A program made the position numbers and the translations under genes. The notes below the pieces were generated by a model that saw nothing but the letters and a program-made list of their open reading frames with translations, was not told where the DNA came from and did not search any database. From the NCBI GenBank assembly GCA_028829895.1, contig CM054182.1:91927046-91991045 (forward strand): 64,000 nt of DNA, read 5' to 3'. Of this stretch, positions 13,229-25,524 are shown one piece after another (position 1 is the first letter of the stretch; each line of letters opens with the position of its first letter). The DNA comes from Sinotaia quadrata (lineage: Eukaryota; Mollusca; Gastropoda; Architaenioglossa; Viviparidae).

Positions 13229-13395
13229 GACCCGACCTTGGACACTGCTTATGCTGATAATTTGTATGTGTAACAGTTGGAAGTAAACAACTCAGGTGAA
13301 GAATAGGTTAGAAATTGCTGATGCAATCTAAACCAGTTCCAATTAGATGAGTAGTTTTTCTGACTAATAGTCTCACATCTGTTCCTAACAAATTC
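13229..13395 (+). repeat. dispersed repeat, copy 1 (left half only)
   Basis: By eye this segment aligns at roughly 80% or better to 24,057-24,215 in the same orientation. Shared words include GAAATTGCTGATGCAATC versus GGAATTGCTGATGCAATC, and TTTTTCTGACTAATAGTCTC in both. It is interpreted as a fragment of a mobile element or solo LTR; the family is unknown. Confidence 0.75.
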
Positions 13396-16300
13396 ATACA
13401 ATGGAGATTTTTTTCCTATTCTAATCCCTTTGAATTTGAACATAACTCAAGTCCGGTCATAAAGGCGATTGTTAGCTTATGGTAAGTTAACTGACTGATA
13501 AATGAAGAATGGACTTTGAATATTTCGTACATATTTGCTATTGATCATGATTTGAATTAGAGAATGCTTTATGTAATCAAACCATTATTTCTATGTTAAT
13601 TGATTTTATTACATTGTACATTATACCTGTGAATTTTGGTTGGTATTATATTTCATATGCTATGTGAGTATCAGGCTAACGAAATTGTTGCAGGATTTGT
13701 AAGTTGAGAATGTAAGAAAGAAAGGAGTTTAGAGATGAAATATTCCTGAAATTTAGTGCTGCCTTCATTTGACTTTTGCAGAGGAGCAGGCCTTTTTGTT
13801 TTTCTTTGTCAGGTCATGCTAGGATGTTTACTGTGCTCTACTGGATTACGTTTATGTGTGAATCCGGTGATGTTGTCAACCTAGCTGTAAAACGGTTGCT
13901 GTAAATTGATTCCAGTGAATTCTGTTTGAGAGCCAATATGACGGAAATTTGTGGCTTGAGTTTGGTCTCTAGAAATCACAAAGATTATTTTGAATGTTCC
14001 TCGTGGTGTGTTGGGTAAACTCACATGAAATTTTGAAAACATTCCTCCTGATGTGGTAGATAGTGCATGTGAACTTCAGGACATTCTTTATTGATAACTT
14101 TATGTTGGAGAAGAAAGTGGTGGATGCTCGCTATATATAGATAGTGTTCATAAAACTGAGCAGTCTAGTAATAATCCACCCTTAGCTAAGGGGAATAACT
14201 GGGCTGTGTTGCGTTGAGATAAACACGTCCAATGTCTGTATTTGTCAACTTTTAATTACGTTATTCCTACGTCTGCCAATGATGCACAAACAGCGCTTCT
14301 GAGGCAGTTTGGAGTGTGGATAAAGAAAGTACACCGTAGACTGCTATCGCGATAAATTTGACTTTATATTACTTACTGTATTTGGCCGAGGGTGGGTTAT
14401 ATTTGGCAAATATTATAAGATACATTCAGCTGACAGTATGATACCTTTCATCAATCGTGTGATGTATTTACTCCGTCGAATGGCCCATTTTAGCTCCCAA
14501 GCGATTCTGTTTACTTGTAGTAAGACACATTTATTAGACAGTAGGATAAATTTGATCTACTGATTGAAAGATTCTACTAACTGGTGCCAATGTAACTTAT
14601 TTTGTTTTCCGAAGTTTGGCCGATCGTGTGAATGGTCCTAAATATTGCCAGCATTGCGATCAATTATAAGCTATAGTGTGATAGTCTATTCTACATATTG
14701 TGATACTTTAACCTGTAATGTAAAACAGTTCACCGATAATATATATAATACATTTAGCAGAGAGTGTAGTATAAATTTAATCTATAGTGTGATAAATTCA
14801 ACGAGTTAAACTATAAATCTACTTTCATGTTACTGGAATCGAAAGAAAACAAACTAGTATCTAGTACTACTGAAGTTTTGCATGCAAAGCGAATACCGCC
14901 TTCCTTGAAATTAGGACACGAAAATGCTCTTTTCAATCTTTACGGAATTAATGTTTCCAGGCCGCTGACACCTTTCTGTTCGCACCAATTTAATGTGAAG
15001 ATATTTGTGCTGGCTGCACTCCTCTATTCTATTTTCTTTCTTGATTTCATTTCACCTTAAACTTTTTTTTAAAAATATATTAAAGAAAACAATTCTTTCT
15101 TTTCCTTGGGCGTTAAATATAAAGGTGAGGTGCATTTGTTTCTGATTTGAAGGTACCATTTCGCATACATTTTCTTAATCTGAATTTGCAAATTGATTCG
15201 CTGGTTCGTCGGGCTCCTTTTCTCTCTCCTTCCCTCCTTCCCTCCTTCCTTCCCTCCTTCTTGCCGCAAGGCCATTCCTGCTAGTTTTATTGCTTGTACT
15301 GCGGAGCGAAATTAGCCACTGTAACTGCCCGCACGGAATAGATTGCCGTGATAAAATTTCAATTTGTATTATCGCAGGCAGGAAAGAGCCTGGTATAATG
15401 ACGTAGCTTCCTTTATGATGACGTACATGGATGGCATGACTTTATCGTGGTCCGACACAGACCAGCAAATCTCCGCCCGAGCCAATGAAACTCGTAAATT
15501 GTGGCCCTCTGTCACAACATTCGTGTATCATCTCCGGGAAGTGAATACTCCTTTAGACCTACACCCGCATTTTTCTCCCTTTTTTTAGAAATTATTTAAG
15601 AGAGACATTCTGAACTGAAACTTTTCAACTAGCAGTAATTGATGTATAGTTTAGGTTGGAAGCAGTTAAACTCTAATATTCCAAGAAGATATAGTTAAGG
15701 CCCTCCTCACCCCACGAAGAAATCTTAAGCGTTTTCTGTAATTAAAGAACATACTGTCAGTAATTTATCAGTGCACTTTTTTTTTTTTCCTTCGTTCCTC
15801 TGATTTCTTTGTTACCTTCTTTAATTTCTGTTTCTTATACCACACGCGCACGCACACGCGCGCACACACACACAATTTTGTTGATGTTCTCTATATCCTG
15901 ATTCATAGTCACACATTTTCAAGTCTGTCTTCTAATTAAATTACGGAAGTGTTTGAAATCAAATTTTATTTGGGGAGTGGGGTGGGAGGAGTGGGACTAT
16001 TATTGGTCCCGCTGGCGGCGATCTTATAAATTTTAAATCGATGCTTTACGGTGAATAAAGAATTTTTGTGGAAGTCAAATCAAACAAATAAGTATAGGAC
16101 ATTTTTTTTTTTTACTGGAAGCAAATTGTGAGATAAGTATCTTGTCTACAAAATGAAATGGTGGTGGTGGTTATAGTGGTTTCAAAGAAATATTTTCCAG
16201 CTATTCTTCTGCTATCAACCGCATGTGTTAGCGAAAGAATCCACTTAAGGACATGGTTTCGAGAAGTAAACTCTATTTTAATGTGCCAAATAAAAAATAA
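13396..16300. other. no gene recognised; CA/CG-type repeats near 15.85 kb
   Basis: This long AT-rich stretch has no supportable gene. A 74-codon frame at 15,364-15,588 lies in GC-richer sequence with two TGACGT words, but it has no recognisable domain. A TTCC run lies at about 15,220-15,265 and a CA/CG run at 15,841-15,875. Confidence 0.5.
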
Positions 16301-16315
16301 TAGATAGATAGATAA

Positions 16316-16358
<43 letters not shown>

Positions 16359-16383
16359 CATAGATAGATAGATAGATAGATAC

Positions 16384-16475
<92 letters not shown>
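16301..16475. repeat. (TAGA)n microsatellite with TACA interruptions
   Basis: About 44 tetranucleotide units include one TAAA and two TACA variants. On the minus strand it reads as Tyr-Leu-Ser-Ile repeats in all three frames, which is a repeat artefact. Confidence 0.98.
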
Positions 16476-16865
16476 CAGGACAACACCACCAAGAACCACA
16501 TGGAAGTAACTCAAACCGCATGGGTGTCTGGGCCGCCAGCGACGGGACATTTTATCGCGCGTTTCACCCCGGTCACCGTCCCAGAAGGAATCCATCTCGC
16601 ACAACCGTTACGACTCCATCTTGTTTGATAGCTTACTAGTGGGAGTCCCGCAGGGTGTACTTACTCCTTCGAGCTTCTCTATGTCAAGGTTTTATAGAGC
16701 TCTTTGAGGCTACGGTCGCGCGGTCTTATGGTGCTCTTACATCACTCTCTTATGGCATGTGCCTGAAACCGGGAAAGTTTGTTGGCTTTTTTTTTAAAAT
16801 ATTGCTTTTTGCTTCTCTTTCACTAACTTGTCTAGGTGCAATGTACTTGATCACCGGAGAAATCT

Positions 16866-17215
16866 GAAGTGAGGAAGTTAAGAAGACGTAGTTAGTCCGA
16901 CAGGTGCCTGGGGACAGCATGGCAAAAACACGGAGATGTGAAATGGGGAAGTTTAGAAGTTGGCCGACAGTTGGCTGGAGACAGCATGGCAAAAACACGG
17001 AGAGATGTGAAGTGGGGAAGTTTAGAAGTTGGCCGACAGTTCGCTGGAGACAACATGGCAAAAACAAGGAGAGATGTGAAGTGGGGAAGTTTAGAAGTTG
17101 GCCCGACAATTCGCTGGAGACAGCATGGCAAAAAGACGGAGAGATGTGAAGTGGGGAAGTGTAGAATTTGGCCTGACAGTTGGCTGAAGACAGCAAGGCA
17201 AAAACACAGAGAGAT
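16866..17215. repeat. 67-70 bp minisatellite, 5 copies
   Basis: Five copies share GACAGCATGGCAAAAACACG and GTGGGGAAGTTTAGAAGTTG; the GGCAAAAA word recurs at 16,921, 16,988, 17,057, 17,127 and 17,197. Single-base indels change the period between copies. Confidence 0.95.
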
Positions 17216-17399
17216 GATAAAGTTTACGCAAGAAAAAACTCAAGTCTACAAATAAATAAATAAATTGATATACTATTATAATAGTTCCATAAAATATACG
17301 GCTGAATCTTGTAAAAAAAATTAACATAATCTGAAACATTTTGTAATATTTCAGTAAATGATAATCTGGAGGAAAGTCTCAATATTTATATAAACTGCT

Positions 17400-17544
17400 T
17401 CAATAAATAATGTTTCAATAGACTGATGCAATATATTTTATTTCAAAAGATTGATGCAATATATTTCATTTCAATAGATTGATCCAATATACAATATTTC
17501 AATAGATTGATGCAATATGTAATAATTGATTAGATAGATGCAAT
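17400..17544. repeat. about 27-bp AT-rich minisatellite
   Basis: About five copies of TTTCAATAGATTGATGCAATATAT with substitutions directly adjoin the LTR-like segment that starts at 17,551. Confidence 0.8.
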
Positions 17545-17550
17545 ATATTA

Positions 17551-17795
17551 TTGTGACGCCTACGCAACACTAGTTATAAGTTATGATTATTATTATTTAA
17601 TCATCCATAACTAGTTACAAGTGATGAGAATCATAATATATGTTATTAATAATTCTCCAGAAGACACCACCCGTCTCTCTCACTTGGCGGATATGCGGGT
17701 GTGGTAAATGTTTTCTCTCTTCCACAACATTAAGAAAACATTTACCGTCACACAATATTTCTGTAGGTGGAAAACTTCTCACCAAAGAAGATATA
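17551..17795 (-). repeat. LTR-like dispersed repeat, inverted copy
   Basis: Read on the minus strand, this matches the right half of the repeat at 24,215-24,420, including AATATTGTGTGACGGTAAATG and GATGGTGTCTTCTGGAGAAT-type words. It lies just downstream, in the minus-strand sense, of the decayed gypsy RNase H at 18.0-18.2 kb, where a 3' LTR would be expected. Its outer end reads TGTGACG on the plus strand, reminiscent of an LTR terminus. The LTR assignment is inference. Confidence 0.55.
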
Positions 17796-18239
17796 TCCGT
17801 CTTTTATTCTATAGTTATCGAGCCCCAATCTATCAACTGCCTCCAACATATGATCACCAATATGTGTAAAAAGGTCAAGAAATGTATTAAATCAACAATC
17901 AAATATACAACACAATGAAAATAATCAAAGAGCATTGACATTTACATCATTTCACAACAATGTTCAATTAATGATGGACAATCATTCAGTTTATCCTAAC
18001 CTAGACATAAACAGTCAAAAACATAAATATATAATCAAGTTTATGGACACCATCAAGGCTGGAGTAAGCTACTGGATACAGAATATCATCATGTTTCTGC
18101 ATCAGTACAACACCTAGCCCTGCAGTGCTAGCATCTGTTCTGAGTTCGAATTCTTCATGGAAATCAGGCAAATGGAGAACAGAAACTCATGAGGCAGTCT
18201 TTCAAACTAGCAAAGCCGGCTTCACACTCCTTGCTCCAA

Positions 18240-18470
18240 ATCACTATCTCAGATTTGTCTTTCCTCATCAAATCGTTTTCTCAGGTTTGTCTTTCCTCAT
18301 CAAATCGCTATCTCAGGTTTGTCTTTCCTCATCAAATCGCTATCTCACGTTAGTCTTTCCTCATCAAATCGCTATCTCAGGTTTGTCTTTCCTCATCAAA
18401 TCGCTATCTCAGGTTTGTCTTTCCTCATCAAATCGCTATCTCAGGTTTGTCTTTCCTCATCAAATCGCTG
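18240..18470. repeat. 32-bp minisatellite derived from gypsy coding sequence
   Basis: Seven copies of GTCTTTCCTCATCAAATCGC plus 12 more bases start at 18,258, 18,289, 18,321, 18,353, 18,385, 18,417 and 18,449. Antisense, each unit reads the short retroelement peptide SDLMRKDKPEI, so the unit is a piece of the RT connection region of the surrounding relic. Confidence 0.93.
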
Positions 18471-18762
18471 AGTGGTTTGGACATGGCACTGAACTCGTGA
18501 GTGAATTTTCAATAATAACCGGCCATCCCCAGAAAGTATTTAGTATTTGTTTTGGAGTGGGGTCTCTCTATCTCTTCAGGTTTTCTCACTTTTGATGACT
18601 GGCCAACTGAGACCTTGTCCCACTGTGTGTCCGAAATATTCAAGTTTAAAGTCTCCAATGATCTTATCTGGATTTGGAAATTGCAACCACTCAATTTCTC
18701 GACAACTTCATAAGGTCCTTGCCATGATACATCTAATTTGTGTTACATCCTTTCTTTTTTAA

Positions 18763-19066
18763 GATTGTATAGCTGTTATCTAGCTTTACTTTTGTGTACA
18801 TTCTTGGCCGCTATCTAGCATGAAATATCAGTACAGTTCACAAATTCGATCCCATTGTTGATATGTGCTTTTTACAGATTCCACTAGCCCACTTTCTGTC
18901 CAGTATTCTTGTTTTATGATTGTATAGCTGTTATCTAGCTTTACTTTTGTGTACATTCTTGGCCGCTATCTAGCATGAAATATCAGTACAGTTCACAAAT
19001 TCGATCCCATTGTTGATATGTGCTTTTTACAGATTCCACTAGCCCACTTTCTGTCCAGTATTCTTG
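18763..19066. repeat. 149-bp tandem duplication
   Basis: 18,763-18,911 and 18,918-19,066 are the same sequence by eye, offset by 155 bp with a 6-bp spacer. The duplication lies inside the decayed integrase region and happened after or during its decay. Confidence 0.95.
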
Positions 19067-19569
19067 TAATATGAAATGTGTCCTTAACAGTCCTACCATA
19101 TAAGAGTTCAAAGGGTGAAAATGAGTCAAATCTTCTGGTACTTCAAGCAATGCAAACAAAAGTGCTGTCAAGTACACATCCCATTCATGCGGTCTTTCCA
19201 CAGCAGTTTTCTCAATGACTTGGTAAGAGTAGCATTCAGATTTGTTACTAAACCATTACACATAGGTTAGTAAGGAGAATATCTAAACTGCTATACTTTC
19301 AATAGTTGATCAACCTCTTTCAATAATTCACTCGTGAATTGAATCCCTCTATCACACAAGATTTCTTCTGGAAATCCTACACATGAGAAAACGGTGAGCT
19401 GTGCATTTGCTACCAATGCAATACTAAAAGAACTGAAAGCAACCACCTCAGGGTATTGCATAGTATAATCAATGATGGTGATAATTCATCTGTGGCCTCA
19501 ACCTGATGAGGGCACAAATTCTCCAGTGAGATCAATGGCTAGCCTACACACCTAAAAGTATGCTTTGGT

Positions 19570-19830
19570 CTGCCATTCTCGAATCATAGTTATCTATGTT
19601 TTGGTTTACCATTCTTGAATCATAGTTATCTATGATTTAGTTTGCCATTCTTGAATCATAGTTATCTATGATTTAGTTTGCCATTCTTGAATCATAGTTA
19701 TCTATGATTTAGTTTGCCATTCTTGAATCATAGATATCTGTGCTTTTGTTTTCCATTATTTAATCATAATTATACTGTTTATATTTTTGCCATTCTTTAA
19801 TCATAATTATATTCTTTATATTTTGGCCAT
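19570..19830. repeat. 36-bp minisatellite with a hairpin in each unit
   Basis: GAATCATAG recurs at 19,581, 19,617, 19,653, 19,689 and 19,725, a 36-bp period, followed by decayed copies. Most units contain AATCATAGTTATCTATGATT, an 8-bp perfect stem with a TTAT loop. Confidence 0.92.
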
Positions 19831-20023
19831 TCTTTGTACTGAAATATATATACTCTACTTTCGATTTCTTGCATTATATTTATATTTGGATTTTCTTTGC
19901 CATATTCAAAATAAGTTCTTTTGTATTTTGTTATTTGCGAAACATTCTCTTGTGTTTTAGCTAATTCATCAGTTATATACTGCTATATTATGGAGAAGTG
20001 TTTAAAGTATTTATGAAGGTTTT

Positions 20024-20026
20024 ATA

Positions 20027-20096
<70 letters not shown>
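20024..20096. repeat. (TA)n(GA)n microsatellite
   Basis: A short TA run is followed by about 26 GA units. Confidence 0.97.
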
Positions 20097-20099
<3 letters not shown>

Positions 20100-21329
20100 C
20101 TGAAACAGAGATACAAGACTGAGAGGATCATTGCAATATTATTATCACTTAAATCACTAACAATATTGTTCTCTGTATACATTATTTCCTAGTTAAATAC
20201 AGTTTGGGGATGACATCACACGACACTTTTGAAGTCACAGAGAGACTGAAGTCCCTGGACAAATAACAAATATTTGTAAAACTCCATTTGATGGAATTAG
20301 CCTCCAACTGGTAAGAAGACGGGTAATTTTGACTGAATACTAATACAAATCTCTTCAATGCAAAACCGACCCGTAATAGTCTGACACCAGAGTGAAACAC
20401 ATATACTAAATTTTCCTAACTAATATTCATGATATTTGTCCTTTCATTTCTATTAGGCTGTGAGAATATGCCATTGTACATTTCTATAAATTTATAGAAA
20501 AAAAAATAAAACAAAAGAAATGTAGAGAAATGGGTGTACTTTTGTAATTATAACAGTCGACAATCAATCTGTAATGAGTGGTTGCTTTTAATTTTAAAAC
20601 CATCATACTCAAACAAATTAGATGAAGGTTTTGGTGTGGTTTGAATTTTGCAGAAAACTGCAGCTGTTCAAATCGTACATTATCTCCCTTAGGGAGTTCG
20701 CTCTCCACCGACCTCGGCTTGTGCAGTGTGAATTTAATGACAATCAACGAAGGGCTTCTTGCTCCTTCTCATGCGATCGGGTTAATTCATCAGTGTTCGC
20801 TGAAAGGAACAAATTCTGGTTGATTAATAAAATTACGTCAGAAAGTAAAGAACAAACATTTTGGTGCGTCGTGGGAGCAAGCTGACCGCCTTTCTCTTTA
20901 AATCAACATGAGGGAGATGAACCGTACTTTTGTGGTCGTGTTCCAGGATGAACGTTTAACATTGCAAGCAGTCATTTTTTTAACAGTGCATATTCTTCCT
21001 ACCAGAATACATACAGCCTTTGTAGGCCAATTTGACAGATACAAATCTATTGCCTTGCCAGTCGTAATATAGGACATGTATGGTGGTAACAGAATCACCC
21101 CCACCCACCCCGAGTAGCTGAACTGACAAAGAGAAATTTGTTGATTTTGCAACATCACAATATAAATATACTGCCTTATACCAGAATCATAATGTGTATA
21201 GGTCTACTGGCAGATAGGAAAATATTGTATTTGCAAAATTATCATATGATAACAATACACTGCCTTAGCAGAATCACTGTCTGTACCAGTAGGGTTTCAT
21301 CTATCAATATATTGCCTTACCAGAAATAC
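20100..21329. other. no gene recognised
   Basis: Several short overlapping frames on both strands at 20,480-21,160 show no family motif. The GC-richer part at 20,680-20,960 is unexplained. A loose repeat with TACTGCCTTAYCAGAA words begins near 21,010 and leads into the next array. Confidence 0.45.
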
Positions 21330-21860
21330 AGGTACGATCATTACAAAGCTTGTATAAATGTATGATCATTAAAAAACCTGCCTAACAGTACGACCATTAT
21401 AAAGCTAGTATAAGTGTATGATCATTACAAAATATGTCTAACAGTATGATCATTACAAAGCCTATCTAACAGTACGATCATTATAAAGCTTGTATAACAG
21501 TATGATCATTACAAAACCTAACAGTACATTCTTTATAAAGCTTGTATATCAGCATGGTCATAACAAAACCTGTCTAACAGTACATTCATTATAAAGCTTG
21601 TATATCAGCATGGTCATAACAAAACCTGTCTAACAGTACATTCATTATAAAACTTGTATAACAGCATGATCATTACAAACCTGTCTAACAGTATGATCAC
21701 TACAAAGCCTGTCTAATAGTATCATTATTACAAAGCCTGTCTAACAGTACTATCATTATAAAACCTAACAGTACGATCATTATAAAGCCTGTCTGACAGT
21801 ATGGTCATTATAAAGCCTGTCTAATAGTATCATCATTACAAAGCCTGCATAAAAGTTTAA
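21330..21860. repeat. about 28-bp minisatellite
   Basis: About 18 copies have the core TATGATCATTACAAAGCCTG followed by TCTAACAG. Alternate units differ (CATTCATTATAAAGCTTGTA), suggesting a locally dimeric organisation at 21,520-21,660. Confidence 0.93.
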
Positions 21861-22167
21861 AACAAAACTCATAAATCCTCTGCAATTTTATCATAATAAT
21901 TCTATGCTCATATTTTTTACCACTCTACATATAGATAAAATAAGCAAATATTTAGTGCCGAATTTTACACTAAATTTTGTATCGAATTAATTTCTTTTAT
22001 ATTGGTAACATACAACGGACTTTACTACAACTTAAAACAACTAGAATTATCCTTAATGTAAGGTATATAACGGTAGATTAAAATAAATGTTAATTGTTTA
22101 TTTATTGTCCAAACAGATAAAATATATCTTTATATGACTTTAGCATCAGTTTAAGTTAACGATATAC

Positions 22168-23130
22168 TGTCATATATAAGTGCTTACAAGAGATTTTCAG
22201 ACTATAGGGAACATACAGACAGACAGACACGTCATATATATATAAGTGCTTACAAGAGATTTTCAGACTATAGGGAACATAGTCAGACAGACACGTCATA
22301 TATATAAATGCTTACAAGCGATTTTCAGACTATAGGGAACATACAGTGGGACAGACACGTCATATATATAAGTGCTTACAAGAGATTTTCAGACTATAGG
22401 GAACATACAGTCAGACAGACACGTCATATATATAAGTGTTTACAAGAGATTTTCAGACTATAGGGAACATACAGTCAGACAGACACGTCACATATATAAG
22501 TGTTTACAAGAGATTTTCAGACTATAGGGAACATACAGTCAGACAGACACGTCACATATATAAGTGTTTACAAGAGATTTTCAGACTATAGGGAACATAC
22601 AGTCAGACAGACACGTCACATATATAAGTGTTTACAAGAGATTTTCAGACTATAGGGAACATACAGTCAGACAGACACGTCACATATATAAGTGTTTACA
22701 AGAGATTTTCAGACTATAGGGAACATACAGTCAGACAGACACGTCACATATATAAGTGTTTACAAGAGATTTTCAGACTATAGGGAACATACAGTCAGAC
22801 AGACACGTCACATATATAAGTGTTTACAAGAGATTTTCAGACTATAGGGAACATACAGTCAGACAGACACGTCACATATATAAGTGTTTACAAGAGATTT
22901 TCAGACTATAGGGAACATACAGTCAGACAGACACGTCACATATATAAGTGTTTACAAGAGATTTTCAGACTATAGGGAACATACAGTCAGACAGACACGT
23001 CACATATATAAGTGTTTACAAGAGATTTTCAGACTATAGGGAACATACAGTCAGACAGACACGTCACATATATAAGTGTTTACAAGAGATTTTCAGACTA
23101 TAGGGAACATACAGTCAGATAGACACGTCG
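22168..23130. repeat. 64-bp satellite-like array, 15 copies, highly homogeneous
   Basis: GGGAACAT recurs at 22,207, 22,273, 22,335, 22,399, 22,463 and then every 64 bp to 23,103. The leftmost four copies carry variants (GTGCTT, extra TATA dinucleotide, CAGTGGGAC) while the later ones look identical. Each unit contains CACGTCAC, TATATAAG and TGTTTAC close together. Confidence 0.98.
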
Positions 23131-23227
23131 TATTCTAACATTCGCTGTTTTCTTGGTATTATTTTTGATTACATCTTTTGGAGAAAGTGAATTGCTGTTT
23201 GTTTGTGTGTGTTTGTATGTGTTCGTC

Positions 23228-23342
<115 letters not shown>

Positions 23343-23376
23343 GTTGTATACTAGTGGAGACGTAACTATTACTTTC

Positions 23377-23559
23377 CAGCTGTAGTTATTGCCCTTTCAC
23401 TAGGAAGTGAAATAGTGGTTGGTTATGTTAAACGTCCCAGCTGTGGTTATAGCCCTTTCACTAGGAAGTGAAATAGTGGTTGGTTATGTTAAACGTCCCA
23501 GCTGTAGTTATAGCCTTTTCACTAGAAAGTGAAATAGTGGTTGGTTATGTTAAACGTTC
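23377..23559. repeat. 61-bp tandem repeat, 3 copies, hairpin in each
   Basis: CAGCTGT starts at 23,377 and 23,438 and 23,499 mark an exact 61-bp period. Units contain the inverted repeat TTTCACTAGGAAGTGAAA. The third copy has a few substitutions. Confidence 0.95.
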
Positions 23560-23769
23560 CTTAAACTTATATAATTCTTTTGTGTGCATGAAATGATCTC
23601 TGCTAATTTCTTATTCTCTCAATCAATTTATAGCAGAAGTATAGATTATTGTTTAATAAGCATAACAGCAGACCACGGCCCAGTCTGCCATTATAGTCAA
23701 CAGGTTGCCTGATATAATATTAGTACATGCTAATAATAAACCTTGCTAAAGTCTACACATGTAGTACTA

Positions 23770-23980
23770 AATAAGACGTAGTTACACTATATGTAGTTAT
23801 AGTAGTAAATAATACATAGTTACACTATATGTAGTTATAGTAGTAAATAATACATAGTTACACTATATGTAGTTATATTAGTAAATAATACGTAGTTACA
23901 CTATATGTAGTTATAGTAGTAAATAATACGTAGTTACACTATATGTAGTTACATTAGTAAATAATAAGTAGTTGTGCTAG
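23770..23980. repeat. 38-bp minisatellite, about 5 copies
   Basis: Units have the core AGTTACACTATATGTAGTTA followed by TAGTAGTAAATAATACAT, with C/G substitutions in the last copies. Confidence 0.95.
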
Positions 23981-24056
23981 ACGTAGCTGTGGTGGAGTAA
24001 ATTTGCCTAGTCTTATTTCTAAACTTAATTGTTATATAAATTGTTAAATTTTAAAA

Positions 24057-24420
24057 GTGGCCGACCTTCGACACTACTTATGCTGATAATTTTTAAGTGT
24101 CAAAGTTGGAAATAAACAACTTTGGTGGAGAATATGCTAGGAATTGCTGATGCAATCCAAACCAGTTCCAGCTGGATAACTAGTTTTTCTGACTAATAGT
24201 CTCACACTCTTCTCCTTTGGTAAGAATGTTGTCCACCTATGGAAATATTGTGTGACGGTAAATGTTTGCCTTGTGGAAGAGAGAAAACGTTTAATGCGCC
24301 CGCATATCCGGCAAGTGAGAGAGACGAATGGTGTCTTCTGGAGAATTTTTAATAACTTATTAATATTATTATCACTTGTAATTAGTTCTGGATGATTAAA
24401 TAATATCGCTTAGTGAAGTG
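24057..24420 (+). repeat. dispersed LTR-like repeat, longest copy
   Basis: The left half (24,057-24,215) matches 13,229-13,395 in the same orientation. The right half (24,215-24,420) matches 17,551-17,795 in inverted orientation. Together the three define one repeat family of at least about 360 bp. No coding capacity is present, so this may be a solo LTR or nonautonomous element. Confidence 0.75.
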
Positions 24421-25520
24421 TAGCTGTCCTTTAATCTATGTCCCTTTTGAGAGTATCTTACAAAATACGTTTATTCTATTTAATAAATTAGCGGGGTTTT
24501 TTTTCTAAATCATTTATTTCTGCACCTCATTATTTAGTGCGAAACTTTTGTTAATTTGTTTCCCATTTGTACACGGGGGAAAAAAATATTAAACCCTCGA
24601 TCTAAAAAATAACTGAATGTTCACGCCATTACTCCTACTGATCGTAAATTTAGTTTTTGTTATATATTTTTGTATTACATTTCCTAGATATTTTAATCTA
24701 ATCTGGCTGTTGAAGATATCAAAGTGCGTAGCCCAAGAAAGAAGCTAAAAGTTAAATTTATTGCTGCTGCAAAGTGAAAAAAATAAAGAGTTTGTGATGT
24801 ATTGCCCTGCCCAAGTGGACAAATTAAATGGTTTGTCATCTGTCGCATAGCCTCTACCAAATATAATCTCATTGACATAAGAGAAAAACGAAATAGTCTG
24901 TGAACTGTTGCCCGGTCTCCCCGATATAATAACCTCACTAGTGGAAGATATGTAATTTACTTCGAAAAAAGATCCATATTTCTTTAATTAATAATAATAA
25001 TAATAATAAACTCACTCAACGAACACTTGACATTTACGCTATCAGATTCCTCAATCTTGCAAGTCTCTACAAGCCTCCTTTTAACAGTGGCTATAACTTT
25101 TGAGATTGAATTAAGTCATGCATTACTTCTAAACTTTCAGGCCTATGCTAATCCTCGTTTTGGACATGTTAAAAGCTCATGTCTATTGATTCAAAATTGA
25201 TTCAGTTTCCTTTGTTAGCGTTCGTCTCGTCGTCCATAATTCTTCATAATAACTGGTCTAGTCATTTTAAAACACCATAATATCATTAAAGGCGGTGTAA
25301 AATGTTGTGAATATATATACATGTATATATTCGCGTTATTAAAACACTATGACGCGTGGATTACGTCACGCGTTGCTGTAGTATTTTGCTGTGTTCCGGT
25401 TCCAAAGAAAACGGTTCTTTTAATGAGAAATGCTTGAACGCGGAATATCTTTTCACAATATCTAACAATTTCCACAGAGACAAGAAAGCGAACATTCTTA
25501 AAACACTTGCACGTGCAAGT
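24421..25520. other. no gene recognised
   Basis: This is AT-rich DNA with short poor frames. An inverted repeat ACGCGTG...CACGCGT around 25,351-25,373 includes TACGTCA. A short AAT run lies near 24,990-25,010. Confidence 0.45.
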
Positions 25521-25524
25521 CAAG

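Larger units (their letters stand above)
18020..19560 (-). pseudogene. decayed Ty3/gypsy pol: integrase then RNase H, RT core missing
   Basis: Minus-strand translation in shifting frames gives, from high to low coordinate, several recognisable pieces. First comes an integrase core remnant (EEILCDRG near 19,360, then ALLFALLEVP near 19,150). Next is an integrase C-terminal GPY module (WQGPYEVVEKLSG near 18,700). Directly after it comes the RT-connection/RNase H segment (KYFLGMAGYY near 18,530, WSKECEAGFASLKDCLMS near 18,210) and the RNase H start (LRTDASTAGLGVVLMQKHDD near 18,100). The fingers/palm part of RT is absent between the GPY module and the connection. Stops, a 149-bp duplication and an internal minisatellite show it is dead. 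Integrase upstream of RNase H matches the intact element at 25.9-34.2 kb, so it is probably an older relative. Confidence 0.8.

Noticed and set aside
16112..16604. Three minus-strand frames with Tyr-Leu-Ser-Ile repeats
   Set aside because: They are the three translations of the (TAGA)n microsatellite; a tetranucleotide repeat keeps all frames open.
18125..18595. 156-codon plus-strand frame with repeated FPHQIAISGLS units
   Set aside because: It is antisense to the decayed gypsy RNase H region and its 32-bp minisatellite; the sense strand matches the known protein family.
22168..23130. CRISPR-like array
   Set aside because: Units are contiguous 64-bp copies without unique spacers, and the DNA is a spliced eukaryotic genome.
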